Positions 52,972-60,335 of a stretch of DNA of 64,000 bases are shown here, piece after piece. A program made the position numbers and the translations under genes. The DNA comes from Sphingopyxis italica (GTDB lineage Bacteria; Pseudomonadota; Alphaproteobacteria; Sphingomonadales; Sphingomonadaceae): contig NZ_JAATIT010000004.1 of the NCBI RefSeq assembly GCF_011926545.1, forward strand, positions 62,001 through 126,000, in the 5' to 3' direction. The notes under the pieces are model-generated. The model saw only the letters and a list, made by a program, of their open reading frames with translations, ran no database searches and was not told the DNA's origin. Each line of letters begins with the position of its first letter. The stretch's first letter is position 1.

Positions 52972-54065
52972 CATTGCCGCCGCTCGGCGCGATCCCGCAG
53001 GATATCGCTGCCGTCAGGGATTATGAACCGCTCGCGCGTGAGAGGATGGGCGAGGCGGCCTGGTCCTATTTCGCGGGCGGGGCCGGCGACGAATGGACGC
53101 TGCGCGAAAATGTCGCCGCCTTCGATCGTCTCGCGCTCAATCCCCGCGTGCTGCGGGATCTTGGGACGGCGACCACGCGCACGACCCTCTTCGGGTGCGA
53201 GCTGGCGGCACCGATTTTGCTCGCGCCTGTGGCCTTCCAGCGCATGGCGCATCCCGATGGCGAACTGGCAACCATGCTCGCGGCGAGCGCGCTCGAAAGC
53301 GCAATGGTCGTCAGCACGCAGGCCAGTGTCGACCTCGAAACCCTCGCCGCCGAGGCGAGCGCGCCTCTCTGGTTCCAGCTCTACATTCAGCCCGATCGCG
53401 ATTTTACCGCGGCGCTGGTCGCACGCGCCGAGCGCGCTGGCTATCATGCTCTGGTTGTCACGGTGGATGCGCCCGCGACCGGAATGCGATGGCGCGAACA
53501 GCGCGCGGGCTTTGCTTTGCCTGCGGGCATCGAGGCGGTAAATCTGCGCGGCATGAAGGGGCTGCCGCCCGCTGCCCCTGATGCGCTGCTGTTCGGAACG
53601 CCTCTCGCCGCCGCGGCGCCGACCTGGGAGGCGATCGGCTGGCTGCGCGAACGAACCTCGCTGCCGATCATCCTGAAGGGGGTCGCCACTCCCGAAGACG
53701 CCCGACGCGCAGTCGATCTGGGTGTCGATGGCCTGATCGTTTCGAACCATGGCGGACGAACGCTCGACGGCACGCCCGCAGCGATCGATCTGTTGCCCGC
53801 CGTGGTGCGTGAGGTCGGTGCAGACGTTCCCGTCCTGATGGATGGCGGGGTACGGCGCGGCACGGACATACTTCGTGCGCTGGCGCTCGGCGCGCGCGCC
53901 GTGCTGATCGGCCGGCCCTATATCTTCGCGCTCGCGGCTGCCGGCGCGGTCGGCGTAGCGCATGTCCTGCGCTTGCTGCGCGCCGAGCTCGAACTTGCGA
54001 TGGCGTTGACCGGCTGCGCCGACGTGGCGGCCGTCGACGAGGCCGTGCTGGCGAACCGGCCATGA
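52968..54065 (+). CDS. FMN-dependent alpha-hydroxy-acid oxidase
   Basis: A 365-residue TIM-barrel flavoenzyme of the lactate dehydrogenase (LldD)/glycolate oxidase family. Landmarks are AWSYFAGGAGDEWTLREN, FGCELAAPILLAPVAFQ, LWFQLYIQPDRD, LPIILKGVATPEDA for the FMN lysine, and the catalytic His/Arg motif VSNHGGRTLDGTPA. A second phosphate-binding block, VPVLMDGGVRRGTDILRALALGA, follows. It oxidises an L-2-hydroxy acid to the 2-oxo acid. Coupled on both sides to piuC and tonB by ATGA overlaps, it probably acts on an alpha-hydroxy-carboxylate siderophore or a product of it; that is inference. Confidence 0.9.
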   Translation: MTLPPLGAIPQDIAAVRDYEPLARERMGEAAWSYFAGGAGDEWTLRENVAAFDRLALNPRVLRDLGTATTRTTLFGCELAAPILLAPVAFQRMAHPDGELATMLAASALESAMVVSTQASVDLETLAAEASAPLWFQLYIQPDRDFTAALVARAERAGYHALVVTVDAPATGMRWREQRAGFALPAGIEAVNLRGMKGLPPAAPDALLFGTPLAAAAPTWEAIGWLRERTSLPIILKGVATPEDARRAVDLGVDGLIVSNHGGRTLDGTPAAIDLLPAVVREVGADVPVLMDGGVRRGTDILRALALGARAVLIGRPYIFALAAAGAVGVAHVLRLLRAELELAMALTGCADVAAVDEAVLANRP

Positions 54066-54760
54066 TGCACCGCTCGATCGCTGCGCCTCCAAACTCTGTG
54101 GGCTCCCGCTACGGCGAGCGGAATCGGGTCGATCCCGTCGCCGCGACCCTCGTGCTGCTGATTACGGCAAGCCTGCTTGCGCCCCTGTTCCTTTATCGCG
54201 GCCTGCCCGAACTCGAGCGCCTGGCGCCGCGCATCGAGGTGGTGAACCTCGAGCAGCCTCCGCCACCAGCGCCACCGGCCACGCCGCCCCCGACCCCGGC
54301 GAAGCCCGTTCCCGCGCCGGCGATCTTCGCCCCGACGCCGCTCATTCCCATTCCGGCGCCTGCACCTGCACCGGTCGCCGCCCGGTCGGAGCCGGTCGTC
54401 GAGAAGCCTGCGCCTGCTGCGCCCGATCCTGGGCCGCAGCCGGCGCCCGCGCCGCCGCGCCCCGTCTCGGCCGGCGACCTCTCGGCCTCGATGATCCATG
54501 CGCCGCCGCCGCGCTACCCGCGCGAATCGCGGCGCGTCCGCGAGCAGGGCACGGTGCTGCTTGGGGTCCTGCTCGGCGCCGACGGAAACGTGGTCGACAT
54601 CACGATTGCACGCAGCAGCGGGCATCGGCGTCTCGATGAAGCGGCGCTGTCGGCGGTGCGCAAATGGCGCTGGCGCCCGACCATCAGGCAGGGCGTAGCG
54701 GTTCAGGTGCGCGGTTCGGTCGAGATACCCTTCATGCTGCAGGGGTCGACGACCGAGTGA
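54062..54760 (+). CDS. tonB: TonB energy transducer
   Basis: A 232-residue TonB protein. The N-terminal helix (VAATLVLLITASLLAPLFLYRGL) anchors it in the inner membrane. A long Pro/Ala-rich spacer (about 60-145, for example PPPPAPPATPPPTPAKPVPAP) crosses the periplasm. The C-terminal TonB domain includes PPPRYPRESRRVREQGTVLLGVLLGADGNVVDI and AALSAVRKWRWRPTIRQG. The ATG overlaps the oxidase stop. Placement in the siderophore operon suggests it is dedicated to this receptor, with ExbBD supplied elsewhere. Confidence 0.93.
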   Translation: MMHRSIAAPPNSVGSRYGERNRVDPVAATLVLLITASLLAPLFLYRGLPELERLAPRIEVVNLEQPPPPAPPATPPPTPAKPVPAPAIFAPTPLIPIPAPAPAPVAARSEPVVEKPAPAAPDPGPQPAPAPPRPVSAGDLSASMIHAPPPRYPRESRRVREQGTVLLGVLLGADGNVVDITIARSSGHRRLDEAALSAVRKWRWRPTIRQGVAVQVRGSVEIPFMLQGSTTE

Positions 54761-54781
54761 CGCTGCCGCATCAGGCGCCGC

Positions 54782-55594
54782 TCAAGTCGATGCTTCATTG
54801 TCGGTGTCTGCGCTGCCTCGTTGCGTCCTCTCGCGCCGACGTCGCGCCCATATGTTGAGACCCTCGACCCCTGCCGAGAAGGCCATGGCCGTATAGATAT
54901 AGCCCTTTGGCACCTTTGCTCCGAAGCCGTCGGCGATGAGAACGACGCCGATCATCAGCAGGAAGCCGAGCGCCAGCATCACGACGGTCGGATTGTCGCG
55001 GATGAAGTTTGCCAGCGGGTCGGCCGCGAGCAGCATGACGAGAACCGCCGAGACCACCGCGATCACCATGATCGGCAGATGTTCGGTCATGCCCACGGCA
55101 GTCAGGATGGAATCGACCGAGAAGACGAGATCGAGCAGCAGTATCTGGACGATGGCCGATCCGAAGGTCAGCGCCTTCTTGCCCGCATTGAAGACATCGT
55201 CGTTCGGATTGGGATCGACATTATGATGGATTTCCGAAGTCGCCTTCCAGATCAGGAAGAGGCCGCCCGCGATCAATATGATGTCGCGCCAGGAAAAGGC
55301 GGTCTCGAAGCTCGGCTTGCCATAGGCGTCCGGCATGCCCTGCAATCCGAAATCGACGACGATTGCCGTCAGCCCGACGAGCCAGGCAATCACCGAAAGC
55401 AGGGCAAGGCGCATGATCAGTGCGAGCGAGATGCCGATGCGCCTAGCTTTCTGGCGCTGGGCTTCGGGCAATTTGTTGGAGATAATCGAGATGAAGATGA
55501 GGTTGTCGATGCCGAGAACGATTTCCATCACCACGAGCGTCAGCAGTGCTGCCCAGACCGCGGGATCCTGAAACAGGGTGACCAAGCCTTCCAT
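54782..55594 (-). CDS. TerC-family membrane protein
   Basis: A 270-residue integral membrane protein of the TerC/Alx/MeeF superfamily. It has about eight hydrophobic segments, with the acidic metal-site motifs [13 protein letters not shown] in the first and [12 protein letters not shown] in the middle of the protein. Related proteins export Mn(II) or support metalation of secreted enzymes. Upstream lies a structured RNA (55672-55745) also found before the zinc-ribbon gene at 57186, so expression is probably under RNA control. A basic C-terminal tail ([12 protein letters not shown]) is cytoplasmic. It is convergent with tonB. Confidence 0.92.
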   Translation of the reverse strand: MEGLVTLFQDPAVWAALLTLVVMEIVLGIDNLIFISIISNKLPEAQRQKARRIGISLALIMRLALLSVIAWLVGLTAIVVDFGLQGMPDAYGKPSFETAFSWRDIILIAGGLFLIWKATSEIHHNVDPNPNDDVFNAGKKALTFGSAIVQILLLDLVFSVDSILTAVGMTEHLPIMVIAVVSAVLVMLLAADPLANFIRDNPTVVMLALGFLLMIGVVLIADGFGAKVPKGYIYTAMAFSAGVEGLNIWARRRRERTQRGSADTDNEAST

Positions 55595-55671
55595 GTCGAA
55601 CGCCCTTCCTCAGCGATGCTGCCACTAGACCGGTCGCGCGAAGGTGCAGATCGATGGGAACGCAGACAATT

Positions 55672-55745
55672 GCACCGAGCGTCGCTCGATGCGGTCCGAC
55701 ATCACGGCCGTCGCTGTACGACCGTCAGAGGGGCCCGGCCCGCGC
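55672..55745 (-). ncRNA. Structured RNA leader of terC (candidate riboswitch or pH/metal element)
   Basis: On the minus strand the element opens with GCGCGGGCCGGGCCCCUCUG (55745-55726), identical to the copy at 57398. An 8-bp hairpin follows: ACGGUCGU/ACGGCCGU (55725-55718 with 55711-55704), whose sequence differs from the other copy but whose pairing is kept. Then comes the conserved GAUGUCGGACCGCAUC, forming GAUG/CAUC around an 8-base loop. GCAUCGAGC (55692-55684) can alternatively pair perfectly with GCUCGGUGC (55680-55672), excluding the GAUG/CAUC helix. The element ends 78 bases before the terC ATG. A candidate 'terC' RNA motif has been described in Alphaproteobacteria; I cannot confirm identity here. 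Confidence 0.75.
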
Positions 55746-55809
55746 TTCGCGATCTACGGCAAAACCGTCCTTCTCACAAGGGCTTCGCGGTGAATTGCCG
55801 GTCCTCGGC

Positions 55810-56736
55810 TCAATGGTGATAGAGCGGGAATTGCCGGGCCGTGACGGGGCATTCGCACGGGGCGAGCACCGAGATTGCTCTCGGCAGAACCCGGAAATGC
55901 GCCGGCGTTGCGGTGACGATCTCGCCATCGGTGTTGACCGGCATCGGTCGCCGCGTCTCGATGTCGAACTCGACACATCTGGCGGTGCGCACTTCCTTCC
56001 ACGCGCCATGCGTGCCGGACCGGAAGGCGCGGAGCATGAGGGCGAGCTTCCAGAGGTTTTTGACCTCGAGACTGTAAAGATCGAGGGTTCCGTCATCGAT
56101 CGCGGCATTCTCCTCGACGACATTGCCTCCGCCGTAGAGGCGTCCGTTGCCGATCGCGACCTGATAGGTGCTGACGGTCCTCGAATCGCCCTTCTCCCTG
56201 ATCCTCGCGCGGAACCGCTGGGCAGCCAGGATGACCCGCAGCGCGGCGACGGCATAGCCGAGTCGCCCGAACCTTTTCTTGATCGCCGGGTCGAGCTTTT
56301 GTGCGAGTTCGCTGCTGATCCCGATGCTCGCGACATTGAAGAAGGCATGGCCATTGACCGTGCCGACATCGATCCGTCGGCTGTGACCCTCGACGATGAC
56401 ATCGGCCGCCGCCGCGAAATCGAGCGGGATCGACAGGGTGCGCGCCAGATCATTCGCCGTTCCGGCGGGGATGATGCCCAGCGGCAGGCCGCTCTCGATC
56501 ACCGCGGGCGCGGCGGACGAAATCGAACCGTCGCCGCCGCACACGACAATGATATCGGCGGTTTGATGCAGCCGTGTCACGTCGCGCGCGATCTCGGGCA
56601 GGCTCTCGAACGGTTCGACCGTCACCAGAAGACCTCCGGCAGCGAGGCGTTCGCGAACGGGCGCAAGCGCCTGCTGGCCCTGGCGCGCCTTGGCATTGTG
56701 CAGCAACAGCGCGCGCGTACCTTTGGGCCACGTCAT
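55810..56736 (-). CDS. Diacylglycerol/lipid kinase family protein
   Basis: A 308-residue YegS/DgkB-like lipid kinase. The nucleotide-binding motif is VVCGGDGSISSAAPAVIESG followed by LGIIPAGTANDLARTLSIP. The C-terminal domain includes VGTVNGHAFFNVASIGISSEL and the acidic ENAAIDDGTLDLYSL. Such enzymes phosphorylate diacylglycerol or related lipids at the membrane surface. The start is the ATG opening MTWPKGTRALLLHNAKA. It is unrelated in function to its neighbours as far as I can see and is separated from terC by the RNA element. Confidence 0.88.
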   Translation of the reverse strand: MTWPKGTRALLLHNAKARQGQQALAPVRERLAAGGLLVTVEPFESLPEIARDVTRLHQTADIIVVCGGDGSISSAAPAVIESGLPLGIIPAGTANDLARTLSIPLDFAAAADVIVEGHSRRIDVGTVNGHAFFNVASIGISSELAQKLDPAIKKRFGRLGYAVAALRVILAAQRFRARIREKGDSRTVSTYQVAIGNGRLYGGGNVVEENAAIDDGTLDLYSLEVKNLWKLALMLRAFRSGTHGAWKEVRTARCVEFDIETRRPMPVNTDGEIVTATPAHFRVLPRAISVLAPCECPVTARQFPLYHH

Positions 56737-56886
56737 CGGGGCATTCCTGTCTGGGAGAAAGCTTCGGGCCATCGGCGCAGATCCTTGCGGAGGCCGCGGC
56801 GAGGGGATGCTTCATACGCCGCCACGTCGGCGCCGGGAAGAGGCTGCGGTGGAGCGGGACCGGTCTTCCGGCCCCGCCCTTCACCT

Positions 56887-57186
56887 TCAGTCGAACAATT
56901 CCTCGAGGAAAGATTTCCGGCGTTTCGGATAACCCTTGTGATGGCCTCCGTAGCGCGGGTCCCAGCCATGGGACGCGGCAGGATAGGGCTGCTGCGCCGG
57001 GGCCGGAGCCGCGGGCGCTGCAGGCGTGGCCGCACTGCTGCGCTCGATGATCTTGTCGAGCTCGCCGCGGTCGAGCCATACGCCGCGGCATTGCGGGCAA
57101 TAGTCGATTTCGACGCCCTGTCGGTCGGACATCGCGAGCGGAGTTTTGCACGCCGGGCAAGGCATGCCGACTGCCGGGCCGGTCAT
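56887..57186 (-). CDS. TFIIB-type zinc-ribbon protein
   Basis: A 99-residue protein. The N-terminal zinc ribbon is CPACKTPLAMSDRQGVEIDYCPQCRGVWLDRGELDKII, with two CxxC pairs 19 residues apart. The rest is an Ala/Pro linker and a basic, Tyr/Gly/His-rich tail (RYGGHHKGYPKRRKSF). The family (zf-TFIIB) is common in Alphaproteobacteria without a defined function. The ATG overlaps the stop of a small upstream frame (57183-57263). A copy of the same structured RNA as before terC lies 144 bases upstream, suggesting shared regulation. Confidence 0.85.
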   Translation of the reverse strand: MTGPAVGMPCPACKTPLAMSDRQGVEIDYCPQCRGVWLDRGELDKIIERSSAATPAAPAAPAPAQQPYPAASHGWDPRYGGHHKGYPKRRKSFLEELFD

Positions 57187-57263
57187 CGCGCATTTCTCCC
57201 GCGCGACACGCGCAGCTCGGGTCGATTTGGCTCGGCGGCAAGACGGGGTGGTAATTGCTTCAT
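57183..57263 (-). CDS. Possible 26-residue leader peptide of the zinc-ribbon gene
   Basis: A short frame reading MKQLPPRLAAEPNRPELRV and then SRGRNAR, with GGAG eight bases before its ATG. Its TGA overlaps the ATG of the zinc-ribbon gene (ATGA), so translation of the two could be coupled. It is Arg/Pro-rich and lies downstream of the structured RNA. It may be a genuine leader peptide; no homologue is known to me. Confidence 0.45.
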   Translation of the reverse strand: MKQLPPRLAAEPNRPELRVSRGRNAR

Positions 57264-57329
57264 CGCATGGTCTCCATTCATGATCGGACCGGGGATGCGA
57301 TGCGCGTGCAGGGCGTGATGATCGAGCCG

Positions 57330-57398
57330 GCATCGGAAAATCCCCGATGCGGTCCGACATCGCGATCCATGGGATCGCCAGAGGGGCCCGGCCCGCGC
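57330..57398 (-). ncRNA. Structured RNA leader of the zinc-ribbon gene (second copy)
   Basis: Same architecture as the terC leader. The identical opening block spans 57398-57379. A 7-bp hairpin GCGAUCC/GGAUCGC with loop CAU follows (57378-57362), different in sequence but paired like the other copy. The conserved GAUGUCGGACCGCAUC follows, and then an alternative helix in which GCAUCGG (57350-57344) pairs with CCGAUGC (57336-57330). The compensatory differences between copies are strong evidence for a functional RNA. The element ends about 67 bases before the small leader frame. Confidence 0.75.
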
Positions 57399-57516
57399 AT
57401 CAGACATAGGCAGTCGCCTTCCATTTGCAATGAGCTGCCCGGTCGGTTCCGCCCATTGCGTTTCATCCAGTTGAAACCCTGGGCGATCCGGTCTGGATCG
57501 CCCAGGAGGTTGCGGG

Positions 57517-58140
57517 TCAGGCAATGATGCGCTTCAGCTTTTCGAGCGCAACCTTGTCATTCTCGTGATAGTCGATCGTCGTCACGAACTTGCCGCGCCT
57601 GTCCATCAGGAAGATCGCGGCCGTATGGTCCATCGTGTAATCGCCGCCCTCGATCGGGACCTTCTTCACATAGACCCCATAGCCCTTCTGGATTTTCGCC
57701 AGCTGCTCCGCGGTGCCGGTCAGCCCATAGATCGGCGTCTTGAACAGCGAGATATAGCTGCCGATGTCGGCGGGCTTGTCATGCTCGGGATCGACCGAGA
57801 CGAAGACGATATTGAACTTGTCGCCATCCGCGCCGAGCTGGGTGCGGAGGCTCGTCAGACGGGCGAGCGTCGTCGGGCAGACTTCGGGACATCTTGTGAA
57901 ACCGAAGAAGAGCGCGAACGGCTTGCCCGCAAGCGTCTTCTCGGTCACCGGCTTGCCGTCGGTTCCCTGCAAGGTGAAGGGGCCTCCGAAACTGTCCTCA
58001 TAGGCGGGCGCCGCCGAAGTCGACCGGTTCTTGGGGACGAAAGCCAGGGCGAGACCGACGATAGCCGCGAGGACGACAAGACCCCAAAGAACACGGCGGA
58101 CGATGACCAGCGGCGGCGTTGCGCTCGGCTCAGTTACCAT
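57517..58140 (-). CDS. SCO1/SenC-family copper chaperone
   Basis: A 207-residue membrane-anchored thioredoxin-fold protein. The helix IVRRVLWGLVVLAAIVGLALAF anchors it, and the copper site is FTRCPEVCPTTLARL with the distal His in YTMDHTAAIFLMD. SCO proteins deliver copper to the CuA site of cytochrome c oxidase. The ATG at 58140 lies 11 bp inside the end of the PCuAC gene, fixing the start. The gene is the last of a copper-delivery operon. Confidence 0.92.
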   Translation of the reverse strand: MVTEPSATPPLVIVRRVLWGLVVLAAIVGLALAFVPKNRSTSAAPAYEDSFGGPFTLQGTDGKPVTEKTLAGKPFALFFGFTRCPEVCPTTLARLTSLRTQLGADGDKFNIVFVSVDPEHDKPADIGSYISLFKTPIYGLTGTAEQLAKIQKGYGVYVKKVPIEGGDYTMDHTAAIFLMDRRGKFVTTIDYHENDKVALEKLKRIIA

Positions 58141-58612
58141 GACGCTTCTCCGACGGACCGGTGGCGCCGACCGCTTCGATCCTGAATTGCACGGTGACGG
58201 CACCCTGCCGCTGAAAGCGGAGCGTGACCGGCACCGTCGAGCCGAGGGCGAGCGGACGCTTGAGATCGATAAACATGAGATGCGCACCGCCCGGCTTGAA
58301 ATCGACCCGCTTGCCGGCGGGAAGGGCGACGCCATCCTTGAGCGGGCGCATGCGCATCACGCTGCCGTCCATCGACATGGTGTGAACCTGCACCTCGCGC
58401 GCGGCGCTGCTGGTTGCGGAGACAAGGCGGTCGTCGACCTTTCCCTTGTTCGTGATGCTGAGATAGCCGCCGCCGACCTTCTGGGTCGGCAAGGTCTGGC
58501 GCGACCAGGGCGTGTCGATGACGAGCGCGCCGGCGGTGAGGCTGGCGGCGAGCAGCGGCGGCGCCGCGGCGGTGAGCAGCGCAAGCGCTGCCAGGCGAAA
58601 TGAGATTTTCAT
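58130..58612 (-). CDS. PCu(A)C periplasmic copper chaperone
   Basis: A 160-residue periplasmic protein with a Sec signal (KISFRLAALALLTAAAPPLLAA). The PCuAC metal site is present as VHTMSMDGSVMRMRPL and the later GAHLMFIDLKRPL, giving the H-Mx10-M-H-x-M arrangement that binds Cu(I). It passes copper to CuA directly or via SCO. The gene overlaps the SCO gene and follows the DUF2946 gene after a 185-bp gap in which I see no further gene. Confidence 0.92.
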   Translation of the reverse strand: MKISFRLAALALLTAAAPPLLAASLTAGALVIDTPWSRQTLPTQKVGGGYLSITNKGKVDDRLVSATSSAAREVQVHTMSMDGSVMRMRPLKDGVALPAGKRVDFKPGGAHLMFIDLKRPLALGSTVPVTLRFQRQGAVTVQFRIEAVGATGPSEKRHGN

Positions 58613-58797
58613 CGGGATACTCCGAATGCAATGGGTTCGGGGCCGTGATGGCCATAGGCCCGGCCAGGCGAGCGCCTCTTTTCAGGGTCGACAAGGCCGG
58701 AAGACCGGTCGCACGGCAGCGCATTTCTGCAGCGTCTAAGGCTGGCGCCGCCGGCATCCGGTTGCCGGACACGGCAACGGCCGCTCCGGTCAGAGAG

Positions 58798-59241
58798 TCA
58801 GGCTGCTGCTGGCGGGCCGCGGAGCGGTGGGCGCAAGCGGGTAAGGCGCGCGGCAGGCGCCGAAGGCGGGGCGGCGGTGCCCAGGAGAAGAATGAAGAGG
58901 GGCGCGAGCACAAGCAGCGCAAGGTCGGCGACAGCAATCGAGCCATGGCCGAGCGCGGTGAAGGCGCATTCACCGCCGCCGACATGCTTGCCCGCCTGCT
59001 TCCCGTTGTCATCGAACTCGATCGCGATCTGGCGGGCGATGGGCGCGCCCATGCCATCCGCGCACACGATCACGTCGAACGTGCGCGTGTGGCTCTCGCC
59101 GATCATATAGCCTGCAGGGACGAGCGCCTTGATCAGCAGGGCGAGGCTCACCAGCCACAGGGCCAGCCCGCGATGGCGATCGATCATGGCTCGAACCCGG
59201 TGCATGCCGGGGCGCATAGGCGAATGCGCACGCTCTGTCAT
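58798..59241 (-). CDS. DUF2946 family protein
   Basis: A 147-residue small membrane-associated protein. The N-terminal helix is LALWLVSLALLIKALVPAGYMIG, typical of DUF2946, and a single cysteine follows in DVIVCADGMGAP. A second hydrophobic segment (VADLALLVLAPLFILLLGTAA) lies near the C-terminus. DUF2946 proteins are often encoded with copper chaperones and receptors. I use the ATG at 59241; the frame is open further upstream into a Ser/Arg-rich stretch without a signal. It is upstream of the PCuAC and SCO genes on the same strand. Confidence 0.78.
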   Translation of the reverse strand: MTERAHSPMRPGMHRVRAMIDRHRGLALWLVSLALLIKALVPAGYMIGESHTRTFDVIVCADGMGAPIARQIAIEFDDNGKQAGKHVGGGECAFTALGHGSIAVADLALLVLAPLFILLLGTAAPPSAPAARLTRLRPPLRGPPAAA

Positions 59242-59326
59242 CAAGACACCCTGGGACAAGAAAGCCGCCGCGCTTCGGCCGAAGGCGGTTCGTGCTTGCT
59301 TGGCGGATCGCGGCGGCGCCGACACC

Positions 59327-59728
59327 TTACCCCCGATCCGACGGCGGTTCGAAGGCTTCCATGATCCCGCATTCGGCGACGCTGCCCTGCCGGCATTGCG
59401 CAATCATCTGCTCGAGTTCGCGCCGGAGCACGGCCAGGTCAGCGATCTTTCGCTCGACGTCCGCCAGATGATCGCGCGCGACGGCATCGACCGCGTCGCA
59501 GGCCATGTCCTTGTCGTCGGATAGCCCGAGCAGGTCGCGTATCTGCTCGATCGTGAACCCCAGCTCCCGCGCTCGGCGTATGAAGAACAGCCGCGCGAGA
59601 TGCGATTGCTCATAGTCGCGGTAGTTCCCGCCCGTGCGCGCAGGCTCGGGGAGCATCCCGATCTTTTCGTAAAATCGGATCGTTTCGGCGCGCGTGGCGG
59701 TCGCCTTGGCAAGCTCACCGATTCTCAT
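59327..59728 (-). CDS. MerR-family metal-responsive regulator
   Basis: A 133-residue MerR protein. The winged helix is MRIGELAKATATRAETIRFYEKIGMLPEPARTGGNYRDY and the dimerisation helix covers about 80-110. Metal-ligand positions are Cys77 (DMACDAV), Cys112 and Cys120 (CRQGSVAEC). Copper-specific CueR has Ser at position 77, whereas CadR, PbrR and ZntR have Cys, so a divalent metal (Cd, Zn or Pb) is more likely than Cu(I). The frame is open upstream but the family N-terminus fixes the start. It lies downstream of the CzcA operon on the same strand. Confidence 0.9.
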   Translation of the reverse strand: MRIGELAKATATRAETIRFYEKIGMLPEPARTGGNYRDYEQSHLARLFFIRRARELGFTIEQIRDLLGLSDDKDMACDAVDAVARDHLADVERKIADLAVLRRELEQMIAQCRQGSVAECGIMEAFEPPSDRG

Positions 59729-59975
59729 CGATCCTCCTTCGCACTCCGCAGCCTGCTTGGGCGAGGCCGGCGGCGTCCCGACGAGAGAGGCTTGGTCCCG
59801 CATCGCTCCGCCGGACGTTCGCTTTGCGACACGGCGATCATCCGCCTATATCAGCTTTTTGCGTCATCATTCGATCTATCGACTGCCTCATCCGGGCGCG
59901 CCGGCGCCATCGCATCGGGCTCGCGGCGATAGGCGACGTCGATGGACCGGATCGCGTCGATTTCGACGTCCGGGA

Positions 59976-60335
59976 TCAAGACGCTGAAGCGTGCAGAGCG
60001 GCGAACAGGGGGCCGGTCCACCGCGTGTCCACGCTGACCGGCGTCGCGGCCCCGATGACGTCGGCGGAGACATGCAGATGGCCCCGATGCACCGTCCGGC
60101 TCATATCGGCACGGCGGACATTGCCGGTCACGAGCACCCCGTTCGAACGCGGATGGACCCGGACCCAATAGATTTCGAGTTGCGGATCCTGGATGTTGTG
60201 GACCGCCGGATAGACCGACGGTCCGGACATGCAGCCGCCCAGCGTCAGCGCCGCGGCAGCGGCGAGCGCCAAGGACGCTCGCCGCCTGGAGAGCGGCGCG
60301 ACCTTACGCGCCGCGCACCTGCCCTTTGCGCTCAT
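59976..60335 (-). CDS. Small lipoprotein of the efflux operon
   Basis: A 119-residue predicted lipoprotein with a basic N-terminus and lipobox (AALTLGGC). The mature part is strand-rich (QLEIYWVRVHPRSNGVLVTGNVRRADM, then HRGHLHVSADVIGAATPVSVDT). Its start overlaps the CzcA stop (ATGA), so it is the third or later gene of the efflux operon. I recognise no family; a role in the envelope part of metal efflux is inferred from position. The 247 bases between it and the MerR gene hold no evident gene. Confidence 0.65.
   Translation of the reverse strand: MSAKGRCAARKVAPLSRRRASLALAAAAALTLGGCMSGPSVYPAVHNIQDPQLEIYWVRVHPRSNGVLVTGNVRRADMSRTVHRGHLHVSADVIGAATPVSVDTRWTGPLFAALHASAS

Noticed and set aside
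55672..55745. Classical yybP-ykoY manganese riboswitch before terC
   Set aside because: The expected conserved loop sequences of that family are not evident; the element is better treated as a separate TerC-associated RNA until tested with covariance models.
59327..59728. CueR (copper) assignment for the MerR regulator
   Set aside because: Spacing of Cys112 and Cys120 fits CueR, but Cys at position 77 instead of Ser favours divalent-metal sensors.
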